A DNA stretch of 64,000 nucleotides from Streptomyces sp. Mut1 (GCF_030719295.1 NZ_CP120997.1:3414501-3478500), one strand, 5' to 3'; counted from the stretch's first letter, positions 1 to 8,523 are shown. The notes: generated from the sequence alone by a model not told the origin. Numbers and translations: made by a program.

Positions 1-482
1 ACGGTGGACGCGGGTGTCATGGGGGCGTCGGCCCCCTTGCCGTACAGCCGCCTGCCGGTGGCGGTGTCGATGACGACGGCGGCACGCCGGTCGCCGAGCG
101 CGTCGTTCTTCAGCAGCGGGTCCAGGACGGCGCGCAGGTCGGGCGTCGCGCCGGCCGGGGCGTCCTGGACGGTGGTGCCGAGGGCGGCGAGGACGGCCGG
201 GGCGCTGGGGGCGGGGGCGGGGCCCGAGGGGTCGCCGGGCACGTGATGTGCGCCACCTGTACGGGCGCGGGCGGCCGCCCAGTCCTGCTCGGCCTTACGC
301 TGACCCGAGTCCCAGGGGCCGGCGGCGAGGACCGCGCCGGCCGCGAGCGCCAGACCGGCGACGGCGGAGACGGCCGTGAACTGCCAGTTGTTCAGTCCGC
401 CCCGCACGCCCAGGCGGCCCGCGAGGGATCCGCCCGGCCCGCCGGGCGGGTCGATCGACGGTCTTTCCACCGGCTCGGCCAC
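1..482 (-). CDS. dacB: D-alanyl-D-alanine carboxypeptidase/PBP4 family, 5' part
   Basis: Only the N-terminal 160 codons are present; the gene runs off the left edge. The GTG start at 482 follows an AAAGGGG-like Shine-Dalgarno about 12 nt upstream. Residues 1-25 are a Pro/Gly-rich cytoplasmic leader, then one hydrophobic segment (TAVSAVAGLALAAGAVLAAG), a linker, and the start of a transpeptidase-like fold. The last codons read TPASTV, which is how the PBP4-family SxxK box begins (Ser nucleophile, Lys expected just outside the window). By family it is a membrane-anchored, extracytoplasmic enzyme that trims or cross-links peptidoglycan stem peptides. It is divergent from ppa, as I recall for Streptomyces. 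Family call is fairly secure; class C type is inferred from context and the box. Confidence 0.8.
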   Translation of the reverse strand, partial: MAEPVERPSIDPPGGPGGSLAGRLGVRGGLNNWQFTAVSAVAGLALAAGAVLAAGPWDSGQRKAEQDWAAARARTGGAHHVPGDPSGPAPAPSAPAVLAALGTTVQDAPAGATPDLRAVLDPLLKNDALGDRRAAVVIDTATGRRLYGKGADAPMTPAST

Positions 483-568
483 CGTTGACCAGCCCCTTTC
501 GCGAGCACACATCTGCGTGAGGGACACTTAACCACCAGTCGTATGTGTTGATCATGGAGGAGCCACCC

Positions 569-1060
569 GTGGAGTTCGACGTCGTTATCGAGATCCCGAA
601 GGGTTCGCGCAACAAGTACGAGGTGGATCACGAGACCGGCCGGATTCGTCTGGACCGTCGGCTCTTCACCTCGACCAGCTACCCGGCGGACTACGGCTTC
701 GTCGAGAACACCCTCGGCGAGGACGGCGACCCGCTGGACGCGCTGGTCATCCTGGAGGAACCGACGTTCCCGGGCTGCCTCATCAAGTGCCGCGCGATCG
801 GCATGTTCCGGATGACCGACGAGGCCGGCGGCGACGACAAGCTGCTCTGCGTCCCGGCGTCCGACCCCCGGGTGGAGCACCTGCAGGACATCCAGCACGT
901 GTCGGAGTTCGACCGCCTGGAGATCCAGCACTTCTTCGAGGTGTACAAGGACCTGGAGCCGGGCAAGTCCGTCGAGGGCGCCGACTGGGTCGGCCGCGCC
1001 GAGGCGGAGGCCGAGATCGAGGCCTCCCGCAAGCGTCTTGAGTCGCACGGCGCGCACTGA
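569..1060 (+). CDS. ppa: Inorganic pyrophosphatase
   Basis: Soluble family I pyrophosphatase of 163 aa that hydrolyses PPi to two phosphates and so drives biosynthetic reactions. The family signature is visible: the N-terminal [16 protein letters not shown], then [11 protein letters not shown], and the Asp cluster DGDPLDALV that binds Mg2+. The reading frame is open to 545, but the GTG at 569 is chosen because GGAGGAG (556-562) lies 6 nt upstream and the protein then begins [12 protein letters not shown], as in other streptomycete Ppa proteins. It is probably monocistronic: a hairpin follows at 1088-1123. Confidence 0.96.
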   Translation: MEFDVVIEIPKGSRNKYEVDHETGRIRLDRRLFTSTSYPADYGFVENTLGEDGDPLDALVILEEPTFPGCLIKCRAIGMFRMTDEAGGDDKLLCVPASDPRVEHLQDIQHVSEFDRLEIQHFFEVYKDLEPGKSVEGADWVGRAEAEAEIEASRKRLESHGAH

Positions 1061-1087
1061 CGTTCCGTTCGCGGAAACGGACCACTG

Positions 1088-1123
1088 AACGGGCGGTACT
1101 CCTTCACGGGTGTGCCGCCCGTT
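1088..1123 (+). terminator. Hairpin after ppa
   Basis: AACGGGCGG (1088-1096) and CCGCCCGTT (1115-1123) form a perfect 9-bp stem with an 18-nt loop, followed by GTTTCGTGT. It lies between ppa and the next co-directional gene, so it is a plausible intrinsic terminator or attenuator. Confidence 0.5.
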
Positions 1124-1202
1124 TCGTGTGCGCTCCCATGGGCGTGGCCATACTGGGCAGGAGCGCAGCCGAGGACGCGCAGCCGATGAGGAGCGAGGGC
1201 GA

Positions 1203-2882
1203 GTGGTGGCGGAACCGGGCGGGCCCGATGACGAGAAGCCCCAGTCCGACGAGGCGCGCAGTGCCTTCTCCGTGCCTGCCGGTACGGACCGTCCCGCGCC
1301 GCCGTCGGAGGAGGACCACCCGACGTCGGAGTTCGCGCTTCCGGCCGGTCTGACGCCCGAGCCGCAGGGTCCGGACTCCGGTTCCGGGTCGGAGACGACC
1401 GGTTCGGCGTTCGCCCTGCCGAGCACGTACAGCGTGCGGGACTCCCCGCCGGCGTTCACTCCGGCGCACGGCATCCCGATGGTCCGGCTGACCAAGGAGG
1501 CGCCCTGGCAGGACCGGATGCGCACGATGCTGCGGATGCCGGTCGCCGAGCGCCCGGCGCCGGAGCCGGTCCAGCGGCACGACGAGGCGGGGCCCGCGGT
1601 GCCGCGCGTGCTCGACCTGACGCTGCGTATCGGGGAGCTGCTGCTCGCGGGCGGTGAGGGCGCCGAGGACGTCGAGGCGGCGATGTTCGCGGTGACGCGC
1701 AGCTATGGCCTCGACCGCTGCGAGCCGACCGTGACGTTCACGCTGCTGTCCATCTCGCACCAGCCGTCGCTGGTGGACGACCCGGTGACGGCGAGCCGTA
1801 CGGTACGCCGCCGGGGCACCGACTACACCCGGCTGGCGGCGGTCTTCCGGCTCATCGACGACATCACCACGGTCGAGGGCGAGGTCTCCCTCGAAGAGGC
1901 CTACCGGCGCCTCGCGGAGATCCGCCGCAACCGGCACCCGTATCCCGGCTGGGTGCTCACGCTGGCCGCTGGCGGGCTGGCCGGTGCGGCGTCCGTGCTG
2001 GTCGGCGGCGGCCCGCTGGTGTTCGTGATCGCGGCGCTCGGCGCGATGCTCGGCGACCGGCTGGCCTGGCTGTGTGCGGGGCGCGGGCTGCCGGAGTTCT
2101 ACCAGTTCGTGGTGGCGGCGATGCCGCCCGCCGCGATGGGGGTGGCGCTGACGCTGACCCACTGGTCGGACGTACGGCCGTCGGCGGTGATCACCGGTGG
2201 GCTGTTCGCCCTGCTGCCGGGGCGGGCGCTGGTGGCGGGCGTGCAGGACGGGCTGACCGGGTACTACATCACGGCGGCGGCGCGGCTGCTCGAAGTCATG
2301 TACTTCTTCATCGCCATCGTCACCGGGGTGCTGCTGGCGCTCTACGGGGGCCTTCAACTGGGCGCGGAGCTGGACCCGGAGGCGCGGTTCATCACGCACG
2401 ACCGGCCGGTGACCCAGATCCTGGCGTCGATGGTGCTGACCCTGTCGTTCGCGATCCTGCTCCAGCAGGAGCGGGCGACGGTGCTCGCGGTGACCCTGAA
2501 CGGCGCGGTGGCGTGGATCGTCTTCGGGGCGATGGCCCGGACGGGCCATCTGTCGGCGGTGGCCGCGACGGCGGCGGCCGCCGGGCTCGTCGGGCTGTTC
2601 GGGCAGTTGTTCTCGCGCTACCGCTACACCTCGTCGCTGCCCTTCATCACGGCCGCGATCGGGCCGCTGCTGCCCGGTTCGGCGACGTACTTCGGGCTGC
2701 TGGGCGTCGCGCAGAACGAGCTGGACCGGGGGCTGGCCTCGCTGTCGACCGCGGTGGCGACGGCTCTGGCCATCGCCATCGGGGTGAACCTGGGGAGCGA
2801 GATCTCCCGGCTGTTCATGCGGGTGCCGGGCGCGGTCGGCGGCGCGAACCGCCGCGCGGCCAAGCGGACGCGCGGCTTCTGA
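1203..2882 (+). CDS. Threonine/serine exporter family protein (ThrE-like)
   Basis: A 559-aa membrane protein. Residues 1-130 are a hydrophilic Ser/Pro/Glu-rich extension. From about residue 135 comes the ThrE cytosolic domain (VLDLTLRIGELLLAGGEGAE, then TFTLLSISHQ), and from about 245 some ten hydrophobic segments in two blocks, the PF06738 plus PF12821 arrangement. Known family members export Thr and Ser or small peptides using the proton gradient; the substrate here is not shown. The GTG at 1203 (or the next codon, also GTG) follows GAGGAG at 1188. The frame stays open upstream to 1110, but without a ribosome site. The C-terminus is rich in Arg and ends a few bases before the convergent DedA gene. 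Confidence 0.85.
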   Translation: MVAEPGGPDDEKPQSDEARSAFSVPAGTDRPAPPSEEDHPTSEFALPAGLTPEPQGPDSGSGSETTGSAFALPSTYSVRDSPPAFTPAHGIPMVRLTKEAPWQDRMRTMLRMPVAERPAPEPVQRHDEAGPAVPRVLDLTLRIGELLLAGGEGAEDVEAAMFAVTRSYGLDRCEPTVTFTLLSISHQPSLVDDPVTASRTVRRRGTDYTRLAAVFRLIDDITTVEGEVSLEEAYRRLAEIRRNRHPYPGWVLTLAAGGLAGAASVLVGGGPLVFVIAALGAMLGDRLAWLCAGRGLPEFYQFVVAAMPPAAMGVALTLTHWSDVRPSAVITGGLFALLPGRALVAGVQDGLTGYYITAAARLLEVMYFFIAIVTGVLLALYGGLQLGAELDPEARFITHDRPVTQILASMVLTLSFAILLQQERATVLAVTLNGAVAWIVFGAMARTGHLSAVAATAAAAGLVGLFGQLFSRYRYTSSLPFITAAIGPLLPGSATYFGLLGVAQNELDRGLASLSTAVATALAIAIGVNLGSEISRLFMRVPGAVGGANRRAAKRTRGF

Positions 2883-2907
2883 CCCGGCCGGTGCGCCGGG
2901 GCGGGGG

Positions 2908-3612
2908 TCAGCGCTTGGCGTGCCGGCCGCGGCGGCCGGCGGCCTGGTCCTGGGACGGCAGCTCGCCGTCACCGGTGTCCGCCGCCTCCTTCTTCGCCTT
3001 GCCGCGGGCGCGCAGGAACTCGATGGCGATCGGCACGACCGAGATCAGCACGATCAGGACGAGCATCGCCTCGATGTTCTTGTGCACGAACTCGACGTTG
3101 CCGAGGGCCGCGCCGAGGAGCGTCACGCCGACGCCCCACAGCACGCCGCCGATGACGTTGAACACGATGAACGAGCGGTAGTTCATCCGGCTGACCCCGG
3201 CGATGATCGGGGTGAACGTCCGCACGATGGGCACGAAGCGGGCCAGGATCAGCGACTTCGGGCCGTGCTTCTCGAAGAACTCGTGGGCCTTCTCGACGTT
3301 CTCCTGCTTGAACAGGCGCGAGTCGGGCCGGCTGAAGAGCGAGGGCCCGACCTTGCGGCCGAAGAGGTATCCCACCTGGTCGCCGATGATCGCCGCCAGT
3401 GCCACCAGGACGCAGACCAGCCACAGCGGGGTATGCAGCTTCTCCGTCGTCACCAGCAGGCCCGTGGTGAACAGCAGGGAGTCACCGGGCAGGAAGAAAC
3501 CGATCAGGAGCCCGGACTCGGCGAAGACGATGGCCAGCACGCCGGCCAGGCCGAACTGGCCGATGAGATAGTCCGGGTCCAGCCAGCTCGGTCCGAGCGC
3601 AAGCGTATTCAA
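2908..3612 (-). CDS. DedA family membrane protein
   Basis: A 234-aa integral membrane protein with the DedA/SNARE-associated (PF09335) layout: a re-entrant segment with ESGLLIGFFLPGDSLLF near residues 32-48, a middle block YLFGRKVGPSLF, the conserved charged/Gly stretch ARFVPIVRTFTPIIAG around 125-140, and three further membrane segments. The FxRFxPxxRTxxP-type motif is the family hallmark. DedA proteins are linked to undecaprenyl-phosphate or phospholipid recycling across the membrane; the lipid here is not determined. The last 35 residues are basic and Asp/Glu-rich. The gene is convergent with the ThrE-like gene, with only 25 bp between stops. Confidence 0.9.
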   Translation of the reverse strand: MNTLALGPSWLDPDYLIGQFGLAGVLAIVFAESGLLIGFFLPGDSLLFTTGLLVTTEKLHTPLWLVCVLVALAAIIGDQVGYLFGRKVGPSLFSRPDSRLFKQENVEKAHEFFEKHGPKSLILARFVPIVRTFTPIIAGVSRMNYRSFIVFNVIGGVLWGVGVTLLGAALGNVEFVHKNIEAMLVLIVLISVVPIAIEFLRARGKAKKEAADTGDGELPSQDQAAGRRGRHAKR

Positions 3613-3760
3613 GGGTCCGGGCTCCAGGATGAGGTCGATAAGCGGCTGCGTGGCCGCCCAAAGCTATCAACGCGGCGCGGCGCCTCCGGGTTCCACCGGC
3701 CCCTGTGGAGATGCACAGGGGATGAACCGGGGCAAAAATCGGTCCCAGGAGGTGCCATCC

Positions 3761-4126
3761 ATGGGTATCGAGGATTACGGCGGCGGCCAGGCGGCCCAGG
3801 CCGACGTGCTGGTCGTCACCACGAACGACGTCCCGGGCCACCAGGTGACGCAGGTCATCGGCGAGGTGTTCGGCCTGACGGTCAGGTCCCGTCACCTCGG
3901 CAGCCAGATCGGCGCCGGTCTCAAGTCCATGATCGGCGGCGAGCTGAAGGGGCTGACCAAGACGCTCGTCGAGACCCGCAACCAGGCCATGGAACGGCTG
4001 GTCGAGCAGGCGAGGGCGCGCGGCGCCAACGCGGTGCTGATGATGCGGTTCGACGTGACCGAGGCGGCGGACGTGGGCACGGAGGTCTGCGCGTACGGCA
4101 CGGCCGCGGTGATCAGCCGGTCCTGA
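3761..4126 (+). CDS. YbjQ family protein (DUF74, putative heavy-metal-binding)
   Basis: A 121-aa soluble protein. After a Gly/Gln-rich N-terminus, VLVVTTNDVPGHQVTQVIGEVFGLTVRS matches the YbjQ (PF01906) start, followed by the helix FKSMIGGELKGLTKTLVETR-like segment and ARARGANAVLMMRFDVTE. YbjQ proteins form pentamers; metal binding has been proposed but no substrate or role is established. The ATG at 3761 is chosen over an upstream in-frame ATG at 3629 because CAGGAGGTG sits 6 nt before it. A perfect GC-rich hairpin (4141-4162) closes the transcript. Confidence 0.88.
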   Translation: MGIEDYGGGQAAQADVLVVTTNDVPGHQVTQVIGEVFGLTVRSRHLGSQIGAGLKSMIGGELKGLTKTLVETRNQAMERLVEQARARGANAVLMMRFDVTEAADVGTEVCAYGTAAVISRS

Positions 4127-4140
4127 GCCGGGCGCGCCGC

Positions 4141-4162
4141 GGGGGCGGGGCTCCCCGCCCCC
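4141..4162. terminator. Bidirectional hairpin between ybjQ-like gene and tipA
   Basis: GGGGGCGGGG (4141-4150) and CCCCGCCCCC (4153-4162) form a perfect 10-bp stem between two convergent genes. No U-tract is present, as is usual in high-GC actinobacteria. Confidence 0.65.
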
Positions 4163-4180
4163 GTGACGGACCCGTACCGT

Positions 4181-4612
4181 CTACTCCCGGCGCCCCGCGT
4201 TGGCGTCGATCGCCTCGCGCAGGTGCTCGGCCAGCCCCGGCCGCATCGACTCGTAGAACGCCTTGAACCGCGGGTCGGCGACGTACATCTCGCCGAGGCA
4301 CCGGTGCATCTCGTAGCCGCACTCGTAGAACCAGCCCGAGATGTGGAGCCGGTGCTCCTCGGCCATGTCCATGGCCCGCTCACCGGTCGCCGGCTCACCT
4401 GCCTCCATCAGCGCCTGGTAGCGCTCGGCCCAGGAGTCGGCCTCGGCCTTCATCCGCTGCCAGTCCTCCTTGGTGTAGCCGGCGGCCCGGCGCTGCGACT
4501 CGGCGTAGGTGTCGGTGCCGCCCCAGCGGCGTTCGGCCTCCTCGGCGTACTGCTCCGGGTCCTTGTCCCCGAAGACCTCGAACTTCTCCTCGGGCGTGAG
4601 GTTGATGCCCAT
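4181..4612 (-). CDS. tipA: TipAS, internal translation product of tipA
   Basis: In-frame ATG at 4612 (codon 110 of TipAL) gives a 143-aa product consisting only of the antibiotic-binding domain. A dedicated Shine-Dalgarno is visible on the minus strand: GGAGG (complement of 4621-4625) with an 8-nt spacer. In S. lividans this short form is made in excess and sequesters thiopeptide drugs. Here it is inferred from the conserved start site. Confidence 0.8.
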   Translation of the reverse strand: MGINLTPEEKFEVFGDKDPEQYAEEAERRWGGTDTYAESQRRAAGYTKEDWQRMKAEADSWAERYQALMEAGEPATGERAMDMAEEHRLHISGWFYECGYEMHRCLGEMYVADPRFKAFYESMRPGLAEHLREAIDANAGRRE

Positions 4613-4939
4613 CCTTCGTGCCTCCATGGCTGTCTCGACGGCGGCGGCCATCCGCTGGAGTTCGGCGATCCGGTGCGACAGCAGCGCGTGCTGCCTGCGC
4701 AGATGCTTCTGCGGGTCCGCGTCCGGGTCGTCGAGCAGGGCCGCGATCTCGTCGAGCGGGAAGCCGAGCTCCCGGTAGAACAGGATCTGCTGCAACCGGT
4801 CGAGGTCGGCGTCGTTGTAGCGCCGGTGGCCCGCGTGGCTGCGCCCGCTCGGTGAGAGCAGGCCGATGGAGTCGTAGTGGTGCAGCGTGCGCACCGTGAC
4901 CCCGGCGAATCCGGCGACCTCTCCCACGGAGTGCTCCAT
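4181..4939 (-). CDS. tipA: TipA-type MerR transcriptional activator (TipAL)
   Basis: A 252-aa regulator. Residues 1-70 are a MerR DNA-binding domain (GEVAGFAGVTVRTLHHYDSI...GHRRYNDADLDRLQQILFYR), 75-108 the dimer coiled coil, and 110-252 the TipAS drug-recognition domain (MGINLTPEEKFEVF...). In S. lividans TipAL, thiopeptides such as thiostrepton bind this domain covalently and switch on the tipA promoter. The ATG at 4939 has GGAAGGAG upstream. Met110 is preceded by GGAGG with an 8-nt spacer, the internal start used for TipAS. A MerR-type operator lies upstream (4984-5000). Length, Met110 and promoter layout match the S. lividans gene as I recall it, so the identification is strong. Confidence 0.95.
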   Translation of the reverse strand: MEHSVGEVAGFAGVTVRTLHHYDSIGLLSPSGRSHAGHRRYNDADLDRLQQILFYRELGFPLDEIAALLDDPDADPQKHLRRQHALLSHRIAELQRMAAAVETAMEARRMGINLTPEEKFEVFGDKDPEQYAEEAERRWGGTDTYAESQRRAAGYTKEDWQRMKAEADSWAERYQALMEAGEPATGERAMDMAEEHRLHISGWFYECGYEMHRCLGEMYVADPRFKAFYESMRPGLAEHLREAIDANAGRRE

Positions 4940-4974
4940 GGCTCCCCGCTCCTTCCTGTGTGGGTACGTGTCCG

Positions 4975-5005
4975 AGCCTGGGTCCTGACGTCGCGTGAGG
5001 TGCAA
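4975..5005 (-). promoter_or_regulatory. tipA promoter with MerR-type operator
   Basis: Read on the minus strand: -35 TTGCAC (5005-5000), a 19-nt spacer, then CAGGCT (4980-4975) as the -10. The over-long 19-nt spacer holds an imperfect palindrome CCTCACGCGACGTCAGG (5000-4984), the geometry MerR-family activators need to untwist the promoter. The same TTGCAC-CCTCACG arrangement is in the S. lividans ptipA promoter I remember. This supports autogenous activation by TipAL. Confidence 0.8.
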
Positions 5006-5073
5006 GCCGGAAGGCAAGGACGAACCGCGCCTTTTGAAGTCTTCTGCGGCTTTTACGTCGCTATGGTGTGCGC

Positions 5074-6348
5074 GTGTCCACCGATACCGCCGTCGCCGCC
5101 GAGCCGGCCCCCGCGCGCCGGCTGCTCGCGCTCATCGTGCCCGCCCTGGCCGTCGGCGTGGTCTCGGCGCTCGTCCTGCTCGGCGTCAGCCTGCTCGCGG
5201 AGAAGTTGCAGGACGTGCTCTGGGAGACACTGCCCGACGCGCTTTCGGTCGGGCGGTACTCCTCGCTGTGGATGATCGTGATGCTCACCGCGACCGGCCT
5301 GGTGACCGGTCTGGTCATCCGGGCGGTACCCGGGCGCGCCGGTCCGGACCCGGCGACCATGGGGCTGATCGACCCGCCGCTGCCGCCGCATGTGGTCCCG
5401 GGGCTCCTGGTGGTGACCGTCCTGGCGCTGGCGGGCGGGGTCAGCCTGGGCCCGGAGAACCCGATCACCGCCGCCAACATCGCGCTGGCCGCCTGGGCCG
5501 GCCGCCGCCTCGCGCCCGGCGCGCCCGGTGAGCTGTGGCTCGCGCTCGCCGTCGCCGGCACCATCGGCGCGCTGTTCGGCACCCCGGTGGCCGCCGCGCT
5601 GATCCTCACCGAGTCGCTGGCCACCGCCCCCGGCCGGGGCGCGCTCTGGGACAAGCTGTTCGCACCGCTCGCGGCCGGCGCCGCCGGGTCCCTCACCATG
5701 ACGCTGGCCGCCCACCCCAGCTTCGACCTGTCCCTGCCCGCGTACGGGCCCCCGCACTGGGGCGACCTGCTCGCCGCCCTCGTGATCGCGTCCGCCGGAG
5801 CGGTGCTCGGCCTCGCGGCGGTGTACGCCTTCCCGCCGGCGCACCGCGCCTTCCGGGCCCTGCCGTACCCCGTCCTGGCGCTGACCCTGGGCGGGCTGCT
5901 GCTCGGCCTGCTCGGGGCGCTGGGCGGGCATCTCACCCTGTTCAAGGGGCTGGACGAGGTGAAGACGATCGCCGCCGACCCGGACGGGCGGTCGGCCGCC
6001 GAATTCGGGGCGATGGCCGTGGTGAAGACGGCCGCCCTGGTGATCGCGGCGACCTGCGGCTTCCGGGGCGGCCGGATCTTCCCCGCGGTGTTCACCGGCG
6101 TCGCGCTCGGCCTGTGCGCGCACGCGCTCGTCGACGCGGTGCCGGTGGCGCTCGCGGTGACCTGCTCGGTCCTCGGCGTCCTGCTGGCCGTCACCGGGCA
6201 GGGCTGGCTGAGCCTGTTCACGGCGGCGGTGCTGGCCGCCGACATGTCCCTGCTGCCGGTGCTGTGCGTGGCCTCGCTGCCCGCCTGGCTGCTGGTGACG
6301 GGGCGCCCGCAGATGCAGCTGCGCGAGGACGGTACGGCGCTGCGCTGA
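5074..6348 (+). CDS. ClC-family chloride channel/antiporter protein
   Basis: A 424-aa protein with about ten hydrophobic segments. It keeps recognisable ClC motifs: GGVSLGPENP near residue 128 (GxEGP-type filter loop, with a changed order) and GFRGGRIFPAVF around 333 (GxFxP-type). The region between carries the inverted-repeat ClC topology. No CBS domains. Ion selectivity and whether it is a channel or H+ exchanger cannot be read from the sequence. A TATGGT box (5062-5067) ends 6 nt before the GTG at 5074 and there is no Shine-Dalgarno, so a leaderless start at 5074 is preferred over the GTG at 5068. The gene sits next to glutamate decarboxylase, a pairing also known from acid-resistance loci. 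Confidence 0.85.
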   Translation: MSTDTAVAAEPAPARRLLALIVPALAVGVVSALVLLGVSLLAEKLQDVLWETLPDALSVGRYSSLWMIVMLTATGLVTGLVIRAVPGRAGPDPATMGLIDPPLPPHVVPGLLVVTVLALAGGVSLGPENPITAANIALAAWAGRRLAPGAPGELWLALAVAGTIGALFGTPVAAALILTESLATAPGRGALWDKLFAPLAAGAAGSLTMTLAAHPSFDLSLPAYGPPHWGDLLAALVIASAGAVLGLAAVYAFPPAHRAFRALPYPVLALTLGGLLLGLLGALGGHLTLFKGLDEVKTIAADPDGRSAAEFGAMAVVKTAALVIAATCGFRGGRIFPAVFTGVALGLCAHALVDAVPVALAVTCSVLGVLLAVTGQGWLSLFTAAVLAADMSLLPVLCVASLPAWLLVTGRPQMQLREDGTALR

Positions 6349-6444
6349 ACCGGACGGCCCCGCACGGGTGGCGGGCCCGACCGGCGTCCGTATCGTCGGA
6401 TTCGTCCGGCCTCGCGGGCGCGGGCCGAGAAAGGCAGGTCTGCG

Positions 6445-7869
6445 ATGCCGCTCCACCAGGGCTCGGCGCACAGCAAGGAACCCTCCCCCGAACAGCGCAG
6501 GCTCGCGCTGAACCCCTTCTACGGGGTGGCCGACCCGGTCGCCGGCATGGAGGCGGCCCCGCCCAGGCACCGCATGCCGGACGGGCCGCTGCCGCCCAAC
6601 ACCGCGTACGGGCTGGTCCACGACGAGCTGATGCTCGACGGCAACGCACGGCTCAACCTCGCCACCTTCGTCACCACCTGGATGGAGCCCGAGGCCGGGG
6701 TGCTGATGGGCGAGTGCCTCGACAAGAACATGATCGACAAGGACGAGTACCCGCGCACCGCCGAGCTGGAGCGGCGCTGTGTGTCGATGCTCGCCGACCT
6801 GTGGCACGCCCCCGACCCCGCGACGGCCATGGGCTGTTCCACGACCGGGTCGAGCGAGGCCTGCATGCTCGCCGCGCTGGCACTCAAACGGCGCTGGTCG
6901 GCCAGGAACGCCGACCGCTACCCGGCCACCGCCCGGCCCAATCTCGTCATGGGCGTCAACGTCCAGATCTGCTGGGAGAAGTTCTGCACGTTCTGGGAGG
7001 TCGAGCCACGCCTCGTGCCCATGGAGGGCGACCGCTTCCACCTCGACCCGCAGGCCGCCGTCGAGCTCTGCGACGAGAACACCATCGGTGTGGTCGGCAT
7101 CCTCGGCTCCACCTTCGACGGCAGCTACGAGCCCATCGAGGAGCTGTGCGCGGCGCTGGACGACCTCCAGAAGCGCACCGGACTCGACATTCCCGTGCAC
7201 GTGGACGGGGCCTCCGGGGCGATGGTGGCGCCGTTCCTGGACGAGGACCTGGTGTGGGACTTCCGGCTTCCCCGCGTCGCCTCCATCAACACCTCGGGCC
7301 ACAAGTACGGCCTGGTCTACCCGGGCGTCGGCTGGGTGCTGTGGCGCTCGCCCGAGAACCTGCCCGAGGAGCTGGTCTTCCGCGTGAACTACCTGGGCGG
7401 CGACATGCCCACCTTCGCGCTGAACTTCTCCCGGCCGGGCGCCCAGGTCGTCGCGCAGTACTACACCTTCCTGCGGCTGGGCCGGCGCGGCTACCGGGCC
7501 GTGCAGCAGGCGGCCCGCGACGTGGCGTGCGGACTGGCGGCGAAGATCGAGGAGCTGGGCGACTTCCGCCTGCTCACCCGGGGCGATCAGCTGCCGGTCT
7601 TCGCGCTGACCACCAAGCCGGAGGTGACGGCGTACGACGTCTTCGACGTCTCGCGGCGGCTGCGCGAACGCGGCTGGCTGGTGCCCGCGTACACCTTCCC
7701 CGCGCACCGCGAGGACCTGGCGGTGCTCCGGATCGTGTGCCGCAACGGCTTCTCGTCGGACCTGGCGGAGCTGCTCCTTGAGGACCTGCGGCTGCTGCTG
7801 CCCGAACTGCGCGCCCAGCCGCACCCGCTGACCCGGAACGAGAACGCGGCGACCTCGTTCCACCACTGA
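6445..7869 (+). CDS. gadB: Glutamate decarboxylase
   Basis: A 474-aa PLP-dependent group II decarboxylase converting L-glutamate to GABA and CO2 with consumption of a cytoplasmic proton. Seen: ARLNLATFVTTWMEPE near the N-terminus, the cofactor region GCSTTGSSEACMLAALALKR, HVDGASGAMVAPF with the PLP-binding Asp, and SGHKYGLVYPGVGW whose Lys287 is the expected Schiff-base lysine. The C-terminus NENAATSFHH resembles the pH-responsive tail of bacterial GadB. AAAGGCAGG precedes the ATG. No GABA antiporter gene is adjacent; the ClC gene upstream is the only transport partner in sight. Confidence 0.95.
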   Translation: MPLHQGSAHSKEPSPEQRRLALNPFYGVADPVAGMEAAPPRHRMPDGPLPPNTAYGLVHDELMLDGNARLNLATFVTTWMEPEAGVLMGECLDKNMIDKDEYPRTAELERRCVSMLADLWHAPDPATAMGCSTTGSSEACMLAALALKRRWSARNADRYPATARPNLVMGVNVQICWEKFCTFWEVEPRLVPMEGDRFHLDPQAAVELCDENTIGVVGILGSTFDGSYEPIEELCAALDDLQKRTGLDIPVHVDGASGAMVAPFLDEDLVWDFRLPRVASINTSGHKYGLVYPGVGWVLWRSPENLPEELVFRVNYLGGDMPTFALNFSRPGAQVVAQYYTFLRLGRRGYRAVQQAARDVACGLAAKIEELGDFRLLTRGDQLPVFALTTKPEVTAYDVFDVSRRLRERGWLVPAYTFPAHREDLAVLRIVCRNGFSSDLAELLLEDLRLLLPELRAQPHPLTRNENAATSFHH

Positions 7870-7882
7870 GGCACGATGCTCC

Positions 7883-8512
7883 TCAGCGGGCGTCCCCCGG
7901 GTCCGGGACGCCCGTCGCGTACGGGTTCGCCTCGCCCTCGGCGAGCACCCCCACGAACGGCTCGCCCTCGCCCGCGAAGACGTACGCCCCGCCCTCGATC
8001 CGCTCGATCAGCCCCCGCGTCCACTCCGCGCCGGCGTCCGCCGAGTGGATCCACATGTTCATGATCTCGCCGATGTGCCCGTCCGCACCGGGCGTGTAGC
8101 GTCCGACGACATCCGCGCGCCAGGCGGCCAGGTGCGCCAGCCGCTCCCGCAGCAGCGCCACCGCCTCGGAGCGCTCCAGGTCCACGATGAAGCCGATGCC
8201 CGCCGAGAGCACGTCCATCTTCTGGTCGTACGAGGTCAACGAGGCGCGCAGCAGGGCGAGGTATTCCTCGGTGCCCTGCTCGGTGATCTCGTACTCGATG
8301 CGCGGCGGGCCGCCCGCGGTGCTCGGCGCGACCTCGTGGGCGAGCAGCATGCCCTGCTTCGCCAGCTGCTTCAGCGCGTGGTAGACGGAGCCGGGCTTGG
8401 CGTTGGACCACTCGTGGGCGCCCCAGAACTCCAGATCGTTGCGGACCTGGTAGCCGTGGGCCCGGCCGTGGTGGCGTACGGCACCGAGGACCAGCAGCCG
8501 GATCGCGGACAT
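7883..8512 (-). CDS. PadR family transcriptional regulator
   Basis: A 209-aa protein. The N-terminal 80 residues are a PadR winged helix (LLVLGAVRHHGRAHGYQVRNDL, then KPGSVYHALKQLAKQGML and PRIEYEITEQGTEEYLALL). The C-terminal 120 residues form the PadR C-terminal helical domain and end in a Gly/Glu-rich segment. The ATG at 8512 has GAGAGG 8 nt upstream. A perfect 8+8 palindrome lies 12 nt upstream of the start (8524-8544) and overlaps a TACTCT -10-like box, pointing to autorepression. PadR proteins often control a neighbouring transporter or enzyme, and the aldehyde dehydrogenase just upstream is the obvious candidate; this is inferred. Confidence 0.88.
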   Translation of the reverse strand: MSAIRLLVLGAVRHHGRAHGYQVRNDLEFWGAHEWSNAKPGSVYHALKQLAKQGMLLAHEVAPSTAGGPPRIEYEITEQGTEEYLALLRASLTSYDQKMDVLSAGIGFIVDLERSEAVALLRERLAHLAAWRADVVGRYTPGADGHIGEIMNMWIHSADAGAEWTRGLIERIEGGAYVFAGEGEPFVGVLAEGEANPYATGVPDPGDAR

Positions 8513-8523
8513 GCCCTCCACCT

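Noticed and set aside
1104..2972. 622-codon minus-strand frame opposite the ThrE-like gene
   Set aside because: Antisense shadow with no ribosome site and no recognisable domain.
5053..7866. A 937-codon open frame on the minus strand opposite the ClC and glutamate decarboxylase genes
   Set aside because: It lies antisense to two well-supported genes, is Arg/Gly/Gln-rich without motifs, and is the expected by-product of high-GC third positions.
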